NCBI GenBank assembly: GCA_031279215.1
Contig: JAITIZ010000239.1
Coordinates: 1 to 32,380, forward strand
Length of the DNA: 32,380 bases
From: Planctomycetaceae bacterium
Lineage (GTDB): Bacteria; Planctomycetota; Planctomycetia; Pirellulales; Thermoguttaceae
Direction of reading: 5' to 3'
Both the position numbers and the translations under genes were made by a program. Shown here one piece after another: positions 8,085 through 16,166 of this stretch; the first letter of the stretch is position 1, and the number at the start of each line of letters is the position of its first letter. Under the pieces are notes generated by a model. It was given only the letters and a program-made list of their open reading frames with translations, was not told the DNA's origin and did not search any database.

Positions 8085-9392
8085 TCAGGGTTTTTGATTT
8101 GTTGTAACGGTTCGGACTTCGTCCGGTGTGAGAAAACCGTCTCCATTTTTGTCCAGCCGCCCGAATATCCCTAACGCCGGAACCGAAAGTGTTGGCGCAA
8201 ATTCTTTTAACGAAACCTGACCATCGCCATCCTGATCACGGAGCAAAAACCAAACCGGAACTCCATGAAGCGTCTCCGGTGCCGTATCGTATTTTCTAAC
8301 CGCAGGAGCCAACCGGTTCGCAATAATTTCCGCATAAACCTCGTCATCAATCGGTGTTTCATCCTTTTCCATCGCTTCCTCCGTAAGATCGGTTACAGAA
8401 GGAACCTCCGCCCGATTAACATCTGTTCCGTCTGCTTTTTCCAAATTTGTTGTTACAGGCGGTTCTGGAATCGGCAAAAACGGTTTGAATAACTGAAATT
8501 GCGAAGAAATCAGTTTCGGTTGAAAATACTGTTCAGGAGGTTGGGGATGATAAATTGTTCGTCCTTTTCCGTAAACCGCTATGAAACGAATCAATTCTTC
8601 TATTGTAATTTCACGATCACCATCTAAATCAATTGATTGCGGAGTACCCGGCAGTTTTTTCCATTCCTCCGACTGGAGAATACCATCCATGTTCTGATCG
8701 TAATGTTGTATAAATTGCATTACATAACGAATTATTTTACCGGAAACCGGCGGTACCATTGTGTTTCGTTCCAACAGATCAGGGATATTGTCGTCGTCGA
8801 TTGCCGACACGGAACGCTTTATCTCCCAAAGGGCCGGACTCGTTCCGCCCAATAACGTATCAGCAGCATCGGGAACCGCAGAATTTTCTGTTTTAAAAAT
8901 CTCTTGAGGAAGTTTAGAACGGGAACGGGTTGGATGAATTCCTTTTTTCCGTACCGGACGTTCCTCCAATCCTTTTTCTTTAGAAGTATTCTCGGCTTCC
9001 GAACCTTTTTCTTTGGAAGTATTCTCGGTTTCCGAACCTTTTTCTTTGGGAGTATTCTCGGCTTCTGAACCTTTTTCTTTGGGAGTATTCTCGGCTTCTG
9101 AATCTTTTTCTTTGGGAGTATTCTCGGTTTCTGAATCTTTTTCTTTGGAAGTATTCTCGGCTTCCGAATCTTTTTCTTTGGAAGTATTCTCGGTTTCCGA
9201 ATCTTTTTCTTTGGGAGTATTCTCGGTTTCCGAATCTTTTTCTTTGGGAGTATTCTCGTCTTCCGCAATTGTTACGGTGTTTTCCGGTTTGGGCGGTTCC
9301 TGTTCAGGCGGCAAAAGTTCTTCCGCTTTGATAACCAAAGATAATATCGTATAAAAAAACAGAACCGAAAAAAACAGAATTATTCTTTTCAT
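8085..9392 (-). CDS. Secreted EF-hand protein with nine 11-residue repeats
   Basis: 435 residues. The N-terminus (Lys-Arg followed by a hydrophobic core at 4-21, then KAEE) is a signal peptide. Residues 46-144 are nine tandem copies of an 11-residue unit, ENTPKEKDSET and variants, highly charged and surely disordered. Four calcium-binding EF-hand loops follow: DQNMDGILQSEE (232-243), DLDGDREITIEE (255-266), DQDGDGQVSLKE (386-397) and DKNGDGFLTPDE (414-425). They are arranged as two pairs separated by a Pro-rich linker of about 120 residues. Position 12 is Glu in all four loops, so calcium binding is likely. The protein is probably extracytoplasmic; secreted EF-hand proteins are common in planctomycetes, and their roles are mostly unknown. 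It starts 26 bases after the stop of the diguanylate cyclase gene upstream, so the two probably form an operon. Confidence 0.85.
   Translation of the reverse strand: MKRIILFFSVLFFYTILSLVIKAEELLPPEQEPPKPENTVTIAEDENTPKEKDSETENTPKEKDSETENTSKEKDSEAENTSKEKDSETENTPKEKDSEAENTPKEKGSEAENTPKEKGSETENTSKEKGSEAENTSKEKGLEERPVRKKGIHPTRSRSKLPQEIFKTENSAVPDAADTLLGGTSPALWEIKRSVSAIDDDNIPDLLERNTMVPPVSGKIIRYVMQFIQHYDQNMDGILQSEEWKKLPGTPQSIDLDGDREITIEELIRFIAVYGKGRTIYHPQPPEQYFQPKLISSQFQLFKPFLPIPEPPVTTNLEKADGTDVNRAEVPSVTDLTEEAMEKDETPIDDEVYAEIIANRLAPAVRKYDTAPETLHGVPVWFLLRDQDGDGQVSLKEFAPTLSVPALGIFGRLDKNGDGFLTPDEVRTVTTNQKP
8961..9257 (-). repeat. Nine tandem 33 bp units, coding
   Basis: The repeat region of the EF-hand protein: nine 33 bp units encoding ENTPKEKDSET-type blocks. 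Units vary only at Pro/Ser, Asp/Gly and Thr/Ala positions, which suggests recent duplication or homogenisation. Confidence 0.92.
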
Positions 9393-9418
9393 ACAGAATT
9401 ATCCTTTATTATCCTTTT

Positions 9419-11074
9419 TCATAATGATGTGAATGGAGATAAGTTTTCAGAATCAGGTTCCGAATGGGAAGCACTGTATTTCAGCACCATATCCATAACA
9501 TCCTGACATTGTGAAATCAACGCTACAATATGGTTACGGTTTTTCTCCCAATTTTCGTCGTTATCTTGGTTGGCGATGGTTTCATCCAAAACCGCTAGTT
9601 CTTTCATCAGGACTTCTATAGAATCTTTAAGATTTTGAACCGGAATATCACGAACCGAAATAATCGGAACAATTTCATTAAAATGTCCGCAAAATACCGC
9701 CCAACGATTTCGTAACCAACGGAGTAATGGAGTTCGGTTAATAAATCCAACGGGTGTTTTATCTTGTACGAGTAAAATCTGTCTTGCAGAAATACGGCAA
9801 AGAAAATCGAAAACAGTTTTAAGAGGAGTTTCCACCGGATAACAAATCACATTGGGAGTTACCAGATCTCCAATTGGTTCTTGCCATCGGGAAAGATTGC
9901 CGATTAGCGGAATCAGGTTTTTTTCGGAAACCATTCCGATCAAATGATCGTTCTCGTCAACAACCGGCAATGATTCAATCCGTGTCCGAAGAAAAAAATC
10001 AATCACCGAAGCAACTGTTTCTTTGGGATTGATACTCAATGTAAATGGAACCATTACCTCGCCGGCGGTAACACCCGAAAATAATTCCATGAGATCACTG
10101 GTTCTATGGACATTTTCTGTTTCACTGGCAGTTGTTTCTGAAAATCGAATACAACGGTTTCGCCCTGATTCTTTTGCGAAGAGCAATGCCTGATCGGCAC
10201 GTTCAATTTGTTGATCGAGAAACGCCGTATCTTCCATACGTTCCGCAATTCCAAAACTGACCGTAATACCAATTTCGAAATTACCATGTTTAATGGGATT
10301 AGTTTCAAACTGCCGTCTAATTCGTTCTGCCCAATTCCAGGCAGTTTTTTCATTACAACCCGGCAAAAGTACACAAAACTCTTCACCCCCATAACGGCAA
10401 ATAATATCAGAAGTCCGAGAAAAACTTTTGAGAATAGCCGCCATTTCACGGAGTACTGCATCACCAGCCAAATGACCGTGAATATCGTTAATCCGTTTGA
10501 AAAAATCACAATCAAACATTACCGTAGAAAGCGGAAATTTATTTTTAATTGATCGTTCCCAAATGACTTGTGCCAATTCAAAAAATGTTACGCGATTTAG
10601 GAGTTGTGTTAGGGCGTCGTATTTTGCGGCAAATTCCAGATCGATTTCCAATTTACGAGTTCGAAGAGCTGCTTTGAGTCGGGCTTTAATTTCAATACGA
10701 AGATCGGACAAACTCGAAGTTGATTTTTCAATAAAATCATCAGCACCGGATTCTAGGCCTTCAATAAAAAACTTTTTACCGGATTGGGCGGTTAAGAGAA
10801 GAATGTAAGTGTAATGTGGTAAAACTTTACGATTATGTAGTTGGCGGACACGGCGGCAAAGCTCAATCCCATCCAACTCCGGCATCATCCAATCTGTAAT
10901 CAAAACATCAGGACAATCCTGAAGAATCATTTGAAGACTTTGATTGCCGTCTATTGCTGTCCGAACCCGATGTCCACCCTGCTCCAATAAATGAGTCAGA
11001 AGACGAAGAATAGCCGGATCGTCATCAACAACAAGAATATTAGCAGAAAGGAGTGTGTTTTCTTCCGTTTTCAA
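9419..11074 (-). CDS. Diguanylate cyclase with REC, GGDEF and CBS-pair domains
   Basis: 551 residues. The N-terminal receiver domain (about 11-130) has the acidic pocket VVDDD (17-19), the phospho-acceptor Asp61 in TDWMMPELDG, Thr95 and Lys117. The GGDEF domain (about 150-312) has an intact active site, GGEEF at 229-233, and a product-inhibition I-site RTSD at 220-223, so it should make c-di-GMP from two GTP and be feedback inhibited. Residues 338-457 form two CBS motifs (ESLPVVDENDHLIGMVSEKN and the weaker QILLVQDKTPVGFINRTPLL), which usually sense adenine nucleotides. A helical tail follows. The start is TTG with GAAGG seven bases upstream, and there is no ATG nearby. No histidine kinase gene adjoins. 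The gene leads into the EF-hand protein gene. Domain calls are firm; the order PleD-like module plus CBS pair is less common. Confidence 0.93.
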   Translation of the reverse strand: MKTEENTLLSANILVVDDDPAILRLLTHLLEQGGHRVRTAIDGNQSLQMILQDCPDVLITDWMMPELDGIELCRRVRQLHNRKVLPHYTYILLLTAQSGKKFFIEGLESGADDFIEKSTSSLSDLRIEIKARLKAALRTRKLEIDLEFAAKYDALTQLLNRVTFFELAQVIWERSIKNKFPLSTVMFDCDFFKRINDIHGHLAGDAVLREMAAILKSFSRTSDIICRYGGEEFCVLLPGCNEKTAWNWAERIRRQFETNPIKHGNFEIGITVSFGIAERMEDTAFLDQQIERADQALLFAKESGRNRCIRFSETTASETENVHRTSDLMELFSGVTAGEVMVPFTLSINPKETVASVIDFFLRTRIESLPVVDENDHLIGMVSEKNLIPLIGNLSRWQEPIGDLVTPNVICYPVETPLKTVFDFLCRISARQILLVQDKTPVGFINRTPLLRWLRNRWAVFCGHFNEIVPIISVRDIPVQNLKDSIEVLMKELAVLDETIANQDNDENWEKNRNHIVALISQCQDVMDMVLKYSASHSEPDSENLSPFTSL

Positions 11075-11365
11075 AACAATACCTTCGATAAAAAAGAATA
11101 GACAGCATCACGTTAATCAGTGATTTTCAAGTTACCGGTTTTCTCAAAAAATGTTTTAGTATGGAAAAACCAACCCAACAATTCAACCCGATAAAAACAA
11201 AATACCAGTGTATTATAATTAAAGCCAAATAGAAAATCAATAACACTTTAATACAGTGTTACTGTCGATGTTACTGTCGATAGATATATCACAGAGTTAT
11301 GATTACGTTATTTGTGAGAGTTGTTATACTGTATCTTGTAATATGTAATAATTGGTTCTTTTAGT

Positions 11366-11429
11366 AGGAACACGGGCGTCTCGCCCGCAATAATGGTAAT
11401 TTCGTGCAGGCGGGAACACCGGCGTTCCT
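11366..11429. repeat. GGGCG-TCT-CGCCC hairpin element
   Basis: AGGAACACGGGCGTCTCGCC and a mirrored end GGCGTTCCT enclose about 20 bases. It is related to the hairpin units of the element at 7779-7982. Confidence 0.65.
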
Positions 11430-11434
11430 AAAGT

Positions 11435-11464
11435 AACCAATTGATAACAGGATTGAGTATATTA
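11435..11464. repeat. 30 bp direct repeat shared with 8043-8072
   Basis: Same word as at 8043-8072 (AACCAATTGATAACAGGATT and on), differing at about two or three positions. Confidence 0.75.
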
Positions 11465-11509
11465 TTGAACTGTTCCTAAGAATCAAAAGGCAGATATACT
11501 CAATCCTGT

Positions 11510-11656
11510 TATACTCATCACACTTGATAATTCGGTTTTCGTTTTTTGACAAGATCAACAGATTGGGACAGGATAAACAGAATTTACAGGATTTGTAAAT
11601 AAAGAATACAAAAATTCTACTCTTATAAAACCGAATTTTAAAGTACAATGAGTATA
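11510..11656. repeat. 147 bp intergenic element, TATACTCAT ends (copy 2)
   Basis: Inverted relative to copy 1 at 3527-3673 and of identical length. It begins TATACTCATC and ends ATGAGTATA. The rest of the gap 11075-11712 is AT-rich and holds the palindrome AACAC...GTGTT (11242-11262), a doubled GTTACTGTCGAT next to it, and the hairpin element at 11366. No gene is evident. Confidence 0.85.
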
Positions 11657-11712
11657 GAGTCCTGAAAAAGTCGGCTCGGACAAGCACGTTGTTTCGTATT
11701 TTCAAAACTTCT

Positions 11713-12426
11713 CTACAGCCGAAATCGATAACCTACTCCTCGTACTGTTTCAATTAGGTTTCGTGCGGAACCAAGTTTACTGCGAAGCGATGTTAAATGA
11801 ACATCAATGGTTCGGTCCGTAACAATAGAGTCATTACCAATCGCTTCATCAATTAATTGGTTACGAGTAAGAACTCGCCCTTTTGAAGCAATCAAAGTAA
11901 GAAGCAAACGATATTCTGTACTGGTTAGCGCAACAGGTTTGTTTTCAACAAAAACATGATAACGGTTTATATCAATACGAAGCGGCCCAAGAAGAATAAA
12001 ATCTTCTGAATTTTCTTTTTTCTCATTGATTACTTTATTTTCTGTTTCCGGTTTGGAACGCCGTAACAAAGCATTCACTCTTGCCATGAGGATTGACATG
12101 CTAAACGGTTTGCTCAAATAATCATCCGCACCGCGCTCAAGACCAACAACTACATCACTTTCCTCACCAAGAGCACTAACAATCAGAATCGGTATTTTGG
12201 CAATATTTTGATTGTTTCGGATTTGTTTTAAAACTTCGAGACCGCTTATTCCGGGAAGCATTAGATCGAGAAGGATTAGGTCAGGTTTATGTTCCGTCAT
12301 CCATCGAAGAGCAAGTTCACCTGATTCCGCTGTGAAAACTTCAAACCCCCGACTTTCCAAACGAAGCCGAACCATTGAAAGAATATCCTTTTCGTCTTCA
12401 ATAACAAGAATTTGTTCTTTGGTCAT
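11713..12426 (-). CDS. OmpR/PhoB-family response regulator (orphan)
   Basis: 237 residues. The receiver domain (1-120) has Glu10/Asp11, phospho-acceptor Asp54 in LLDLMLPG, Ser84 in the Thr/Ser position and Lys106 in SKPF. A linker rich in Glu and Lys leads to a winged-helix DNA-binding domain (about 145-237) with LTSTEYRLLLTL, TDRTIDVHLTSLRSKLG and the terminal GVGYRFRL, all hallmarks of the PhoB/OmpR class. It should bind tandem promoter sites when phosphorylated by a histidine kinase. No kinase gene is adjacent, so partner and regulon are unknown. The ATG at 12426 has AGGA directly before it. The gene is flanked on both sides by intergenic repeat elements and so is probably transcribed alone. 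Confidence 0.93.
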   Translation of the reverse strand: MTKEQILVIEDEKDILSMVRLRLESRGFEVFTAESGELALRWMTEHKPDLILLDLMLPGISGLEVLKQIRNNQNIAKIPILIVSALGEESDVVVGLERGADDYLSKPFSMSILMARVNALLRRSKPETENKVINEKKENSEDFILLGPLRIDINRYHVFVENKPVALTSTEYRLLLTLIASKGRVLTRNQLIDEAIGNDSIVTDRTIDVHLTSLRSKLGSARNLIETVRGVGYRFRL

Positions 12427-12452
12427 TCCTAAAATGAAAGGTTAATTTTCTG

Positions 12453-12871
12453 GTAATATATCAGTGAAATAATTTTTTTGGTCCTATTTTCGCGGTATTT
12501 CCTTAATCTCTTATGTTTTCTTAGTCCCGCAGGGACGAGATGTGCATAACCGTAGGTGTAGCGAAGCGCAACCTACGGATCAGAACCTCATCTCCTTTCA
12601 AAGCCCCGCACGGGGCGAAATAATAGTTGATAGTTGAGAGTTGATAGTGGATAGTGTCGCAAGCGGATTACTACTTAAACGACAATAATTCCGCATGCGA
12701 CACTATCAACTATCCACTATCAACTCTTAACTATTATCTCGCCCTTGCAGGGCTTTTGGAAAATGGGGGAGTTCCTACTCCGGCGGTTGCGCTTCGCTTC
12801 ACCGCCGGTTATGCAGTTCACACCCCTAGCGGGGTTAAGAGCGAAAAATAAAAATTCCACTGATATATTAC
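12453..12871. repeat. 419 bp intergenic element, chain of hairpins with GTAATATATCAGTG ends (copy A)
   Basis: The left end GTAATATATCAGTGAAAT and right end ATTCCACTGATATATTAC are inverted complements. Between them is a series of stem-loops: GTCCCGCAGGGAC (12524-12536), CCGTAGGT...ACCTACGG (12550-12578), GCCCCGCACGGGGC (12603-12616), a long hairpin at 12621-12736 built from GTTGATAGT-type words around TGTCGCAAGCGGA, then GCCCTTGCAGGGC, CCGGCGG...CCGCCGG and CCCCTAGCGGGG. A 421 bp copy lies at 27356-27776 in the same orientation. Short frames inside are not believable genes. The remainder of the gap 12427-13020 is AT-rich with a TTTCGTGTATTTCGTGT stretch near 12950. Confidence 0.88.
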
Positions 12872-13020
12872 ATTTTCTGTAATTTTTTTGGTAATATTTC
12901 ATCGGAATATTACAAAAATTCCTTTCTCTCAATTTTCGCATATTCCGCATATTTCGTGTATTTCGTGTATTCTGTGTTTAAAATAACTATTCTACTAAAT
13001 AGTTACAAAATTATATATAG

Positions 13021-13467
13021 TTATGTTTTAAGCGGAGTTGATTGGGGCGGTTGTTCTTTTTTTTTCGGCAAAATGATTTTGAGGGAAATCCAAACAACAA
13101 GGAAAACCGGTAAAAACAAAAGAAGTCCTAACAAAAACATTCCAAGAACAACAGTATTGTCAAGCATTGTCCAGGGAACGACCGGAATACTGTACAAAAT
13201 TCCAATAACTTGCTGTCCCTGCGCCGAAACCAAAATTTCACGCCCAACTTGGTCTGCCAATGGATAAAGCCATGGCGCAAAAAAGGAAATCACCAATGTT
13301 GTCAAAATACCAATAACAATATTAGCATGAGACAAAAAAAAGAAAATCGCAAACACCACAAATAAAAGATTTGTTTTTGGAAGAAGTCCAAGTAAAACTC
13401 CAAATGTGATTCCGAGAGCAATTTCGCGAGGTCCAAAACGTCCTATGAATGTGTCCATGTGTTTCAT
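13021..13467 (-). CDS. Small integral membrane protein, DUF2062/TIGR03546-like
   Basis: 148 residues with an N-terminal GPREIALGITFGVLLGLLPK segment, which resembles the start of DUF2062/TIGR03546 family proteins (Pro, Ala-hydrophobic-Gly, then LP), followed by about four hydrophobic segments (about 14-30, 33-62, 85-103, 106-130) and a basic, Pro-rich cytoplasmic tail. It is therefore an inner-membrane protein with a very small soluble part. No catalytic residues stand out and the family has no firm function. The start could be the first ATG (13467) or the second (13458). It lies 20 bases downstream of the dnaA stop on the same strand and is probably co-transcribed with it. The family call is by eye and moderate. 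Confidence 0.7.
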   Translation of the reverse strand: MKHMDTFIGRFGPREIALGITFGVLLGLLPKTNLLFVVFAIFFFLSHANIVIGILTTLVISFFAPWLYPLADQVGREILVSAQGQQVIGILYSIPVVPWTMLDNTVVLGMFLLGLLLFLPVFLVVWISLKIILPKKKEQPPQSTPLKT

Positions 13468-13487
13468 GTATTCAATTTTAACTTGAA

Positions 13488-14996
13488 TTAACCTGATTGG
13501 AGAATTTGTTCGATTTTTTGAATCATTTCGGTAATATTGAGATGTTCGGCATGAATGGGGTGATTTTTATCGACCCATTGATCTACTTTTTTCTGGGCTG
13601 TAACAACGGTGCTGTGCGAGCGGTCGCCGAAATACTTACCGATCTCGGAGAGAGCAGACCGAGTATATTTTCGGGCGAGCCACATCGCCAGCATTCGTGG
13701 AGCCGTAATTTGTTTCGCCCGACTTTTGGATTGAAGGGCTTGCTCCGAAAGTCCAAATGTTTCACAAACAATCTTTTCAATATCTTGAAGCCGAACATCA
13801 CGCCGCTGAATACGAATCAAATCACCCAAAGTTTCTTCTGCAATTTCCAATGTAATCGGTTCATTTCTTGTCAGGTAAACAGCGTGAAGCTGGTTCAATG
13901 CTCCAGAAAGTTGCCGAGCGTGAACCCCAAGACGCGAAGTTACCATACGGCAAACATCGTGTCCAATAGGCAATTGACGTTGAGCAACCATGTTCTGAAA
14001 AATACGGAAGGACATTTCGCGTTCCGGTAATTCTATACCGCAAACCATTCCCGATTCAAGACGACAAATAATTTCATTTCTTAAACCGGTTAGTTCTTTG
14101 AGCGGACGGTTTCCCGTAAAAACCATCTGTACTCCCTGATTCCGAAGTGTATCAATCATATTAAGAAATTCTGATTGGGTTGCGTCTTTTCGGGAAAGAT
14201 ATTGAATATCGTCAATCAACAGAATGGATATTCCTAAAAATTTGTTACGAAATCCTAACATACCGTTTCGTGACGAACCGGGTTGGATATTTTCCAGGAA
14301 CGACGATATAAACTGCTCTGAAGTCATATACAAAGGCGGTTTACGTCCTTGCAGCCGGTGAATTGCCGACCAAATACCTTCTAAAAGATGTGTTTTTCCA
14401 ACACTTGTGGGACCGTAAATATAAATCGGATTGATTTGACCGGGGTGTTCCACGGCAAGTGTTGCTGCACGGCATGCCAGACGGTTTGAAAGCCCCTCAA
14501 TAAAAGTGTGAAAGGTTGCAAAACGTCGCGGAATATTATTTTGACGCGAAACTTTTTCGTTTTTATTTGTAATATCTTCGTTTTTACGCACCGCGTCGGG
14601 AGTTTGAAGGGGACAGTGCGGACGAGGAATGGAAGGTACTACCACCGGTTTGGGCTGTTTTTTCGAATCTTTGGCTTGGGCTGTTTCCGACGAAATAATT
14701 GAAAAATCAATAGGGAATGTTTTACCAAAAACCTTCAGTAAGGCTTGTTCTATTTCCTGCTGAAAATTCGACCGTATCCAGTCAATCGCAAAAGGATTCT
14801 TAACTCTAAAAACAATTTTGGCTTCTTCAAAATAAATTGACGATTCCTGACCAAACCAGAGATTAAAACGTTGTAAATTGAGTTGTTCTACCAGAACTTC
14901 GCGCAAGCGTTGTAGTTCTTTGACGATGTTATTTTCGTGAACATCCACATTGTGAATATCGACGGTTTTTTCAACGTACTCCGTTACTTGGGACAT
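13488..14996 (-). CDS. dnaA: Chromosomal replication initiator DnaA (divergent)
   Basis: 502 residues; the AAA+ protein that binds DnaA boxes and melts the origin. Domain I (about 28-100) has QLNLQRFNLWF, domain II is a short basic linker (about 105-160), and domain III carries Walker A GPTSVGKT (195-202) and Walker B LLIDDIQYL (259-267). Sensor II is ARQLSGALNQL (360-370). Domain IV ends with the DNA-binding signature in the form GDRSHSTV (457-464). Two departures from the usual family stand out: the box VII arginine finger (normally RLxSRF) reads RLESGM, with Gly316 in the Arg place, and the Asp of RDHSTV is Ser460. Walker motifs are intact. The start is ATG with no Shine-Dalgarno sequence. 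Neither dnaN nor gyrB follows, as in many planctomycetes. Family identity is certain from overall order and motifs. Confidence 0.95.
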   Translation of the reverse strand: MSQVTEYVEKTVDIHNVDVHENNIVKELQRLREVLVEQLNLQRFNLWFGQESSIYFEEAKIVFRVKNPFAIDWIRSNFQQEIEQALLKVFGKTFPIDFSIISSETAQAKDSKKQPKPVVVPSIPRPHCPLQTPDAVRKNEDITNKNEKVSRQNNIPRRFATFHTFIEGLSNRLACRAATLAVEHPGQINPIYIYGPTSVGKTHLLEGIWSAIHRLQGRKPPLYMTSEQFISSFLENIQPGSSRNGMLGFRNKFLGISILLIDDIQYLSRKDATQSEFLNMIDTLRNQGVQMVFTGNRPLKELTGLRNEIICRLESGMVCGIELPEREMSFRIFQNMVAQRQLPIGHDVCRMVTSRLGVHARQLSGALNQLHAVYLTRNEPITLEIAEETLGDLIRIQRRDVRLQDIEKIVCETFGLSEQALQSKSRAKQITAPRMLAMWLARKYTRSALSEIGKYFGDRSHSTVVTAQKKVDQWVDKNHPIHAEHLNITEMIQKIEQILQSG

Positions 14997-15055
14997 AGTA
15001 TATTACAAGGGGAACAATGAAAAATCAAAAATAAAGAAAATAAAAAACAATCCAA

Positions 15056-15084
15056 TTTGAAAATCTTTCAAACCGATTTTCAAA
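15056..15084. promoter_or_regulatory. Perfect 10 bp inverted repeat upstream of dnaA
   Basis: TTTGAAAATC and GATTTTCAAA are separated by nine bases and lie 60-88 bases upstream of the dnaA start. It could be an operator or an RNA hairpin in the leader. The rest of the gap up to 15490 is AT-rich; no TTATNCACA box was found there, and a 68-codon frame at 15312-15518 on the minus strand is not convincing. Confidence 0.45.
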
Positions 15085-15492
15085 TCGCATGCACGATTGT
15101 ATTCATTGACGATTCGTTGTCAAATGCCCAAAGAACAACCGGACAATTTTTTTGAAAGAATGATTGCTATAAGAACCGTAATCTCCTGATATTCGGAATG
15201 TCTTTTTAATTTAGAAGTTTTTTTATTTTCTTAAAGATGTGATTGGGAAAAAAAGGGAAAACCTGTTGTTCCACAGTTATACGATTATCGGCAAAAAAAA
15301 TAATCCTCATCTTAAAAGAACATAACATTATAAATTGCCGAAAGATATAATAAAAAGTAAGCCGCTAAGGAATCATTCGTTGGGGATGATCGGTCAATAG
15401 GATCAATAAAAAAAACTTTTATAAAAAAAAAGTGTACAAAAAAATATCCGGCTTCTCCGTATTCTCCAAAATTCTCCAAAGAAAAAGAATTG

Positions 15493-15733
15493 GTAATTAT
15501 GTCAGTAGTTGTTTTCATTTTTCCTTCTTAACCCCGTTAGGAGCAACATCGTAGTGGAGAGTTGAGAGTAGATAGTGTCGCAAGCGGAATTATTGCCGTT
15601 TAGGTCGTAATCCGCTTGCGGCACTCTCCACTATCAACTATCATCTCGTCCCTGCGGGATTTAAGAAAACATAAGAGATTAAGGAAATGCCGCGAAAATA
15701 GAACCAAAAAAAATTATTCCACTGATATATTAC
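15493..15733. repeat. Shortened, inverted copy of the hairpin-chain element (copy C)
   Basis: The right end ATTCCACTGATATATTAC (15716-15733) and the sequence before it (GGAAATGCCGCGAAAATAG, TTAAGAAAACATAAGAG, CGTCCCTGCGGGA) are the complement of the left part of copy A. The long hairpin with TGTCGCAAGCGGA is present, but the stretch holding the CCGTAGG, GCCCCGCACGGGGC and CCGGCGG hairpins is missing; the other edge keeps TTAACCCCGTTAGG. A degenerate end GTAATTATGTCAGTAG at 15493 may be the second terminus. Confidence 0.72.
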
Positions 15734-15828
15734 TTTTCAAAAAACTTTTTAAAATAATCTGCGTAATCTGCGGACGAAAATAGGTAATTGCTAAATGGAG
15801 TTCTCCATTGGGCGATATTAAAAGTTTT

Positions 15829-16118
15829 GTAATCTATCAGTGGAATTATTGTTTAAGTTTAAAAAGGTCTTCGCCCTGAATTAGTTGATAGTTGAGAGTT
15901 GATAGTGGAAAGTTGAGAGTGGAAAGTGGAAAGTGTTGCAAGCGGATTTTAAGCGGAATACTTGTAAATCGCTTGCGACACTCTCCACTATCAACTCTCA
16001 ACTCTCAACTAATTCAGGGCGTAGGAAAAAGATCATGGCAGAGTAAATCCCTCCGTTAACGACGGGGTTTACCCCGTGAGAGTGATCACAAAATAAAAAT
16101 TCTACAAATATATTACCA
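15829..16118. repeat. 290 bp variant of the hairpin-chain element (copy D)
   Basis: It starts GTAATCTATCAGTGGAAT and ends ATTCTACAAATATATTAC. The core 15873-16020 is one very long imperfect hairpin: GCCCTGAATTAGTTGATAG at one side and its complement ending CTAATTCAGGGC at the other, with TTGCAAGCGGA near the tip. An ACGGGGTTTACCCCGT hairpin follows. It lies just upstream of cca. Between copies C and D (15734-15828) is an AT-rich stretch with AATCTGCGTAATCTGCGGAC. Confidence 0.75.
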
Positions 16119-16166
16119 TCAATTTCATTTCAAAAGAACAAAAAAATTAGAACAAAAAGAGGTACA

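Noticed and set aside
8961-9257. Regular 33 bp repeats as a possible CRISPR or non-coding satellite
   Set aside because: They have no spacers, and they code for in-frame 11-residue repeats of the EF-hand protein; frames on other strands (including a Lys/Arg-rich one) are by-products of the repeat.
11361-11705. 114-codon frame on the minus strand
   Set aside because: It runs through the 147 bp element and the hairpin repeat and has no domain, so it is not a gene.
12654-12851. 65-codon frame on the plus strand
   Set aside because: It lies entirely within the hairpin-chain element; the other full copy differs in the same stretch in ways that do not look like coding change.
15312-15518. 68-codon frame on the minus strand upstream of dnaA
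   Set aside because: It has no ribosome binding site or known motif, a very AT-rich composition (Phe/Ile/Tyr runs), and overlaps the edge of copy C.
14997-15530. Replication origin next to dnaA
   Set aside because: I could find no cluster of TTATNCACA boxes, and planctomycete dnaA genes are often away from the origin; GC skew over the genome would be needed.
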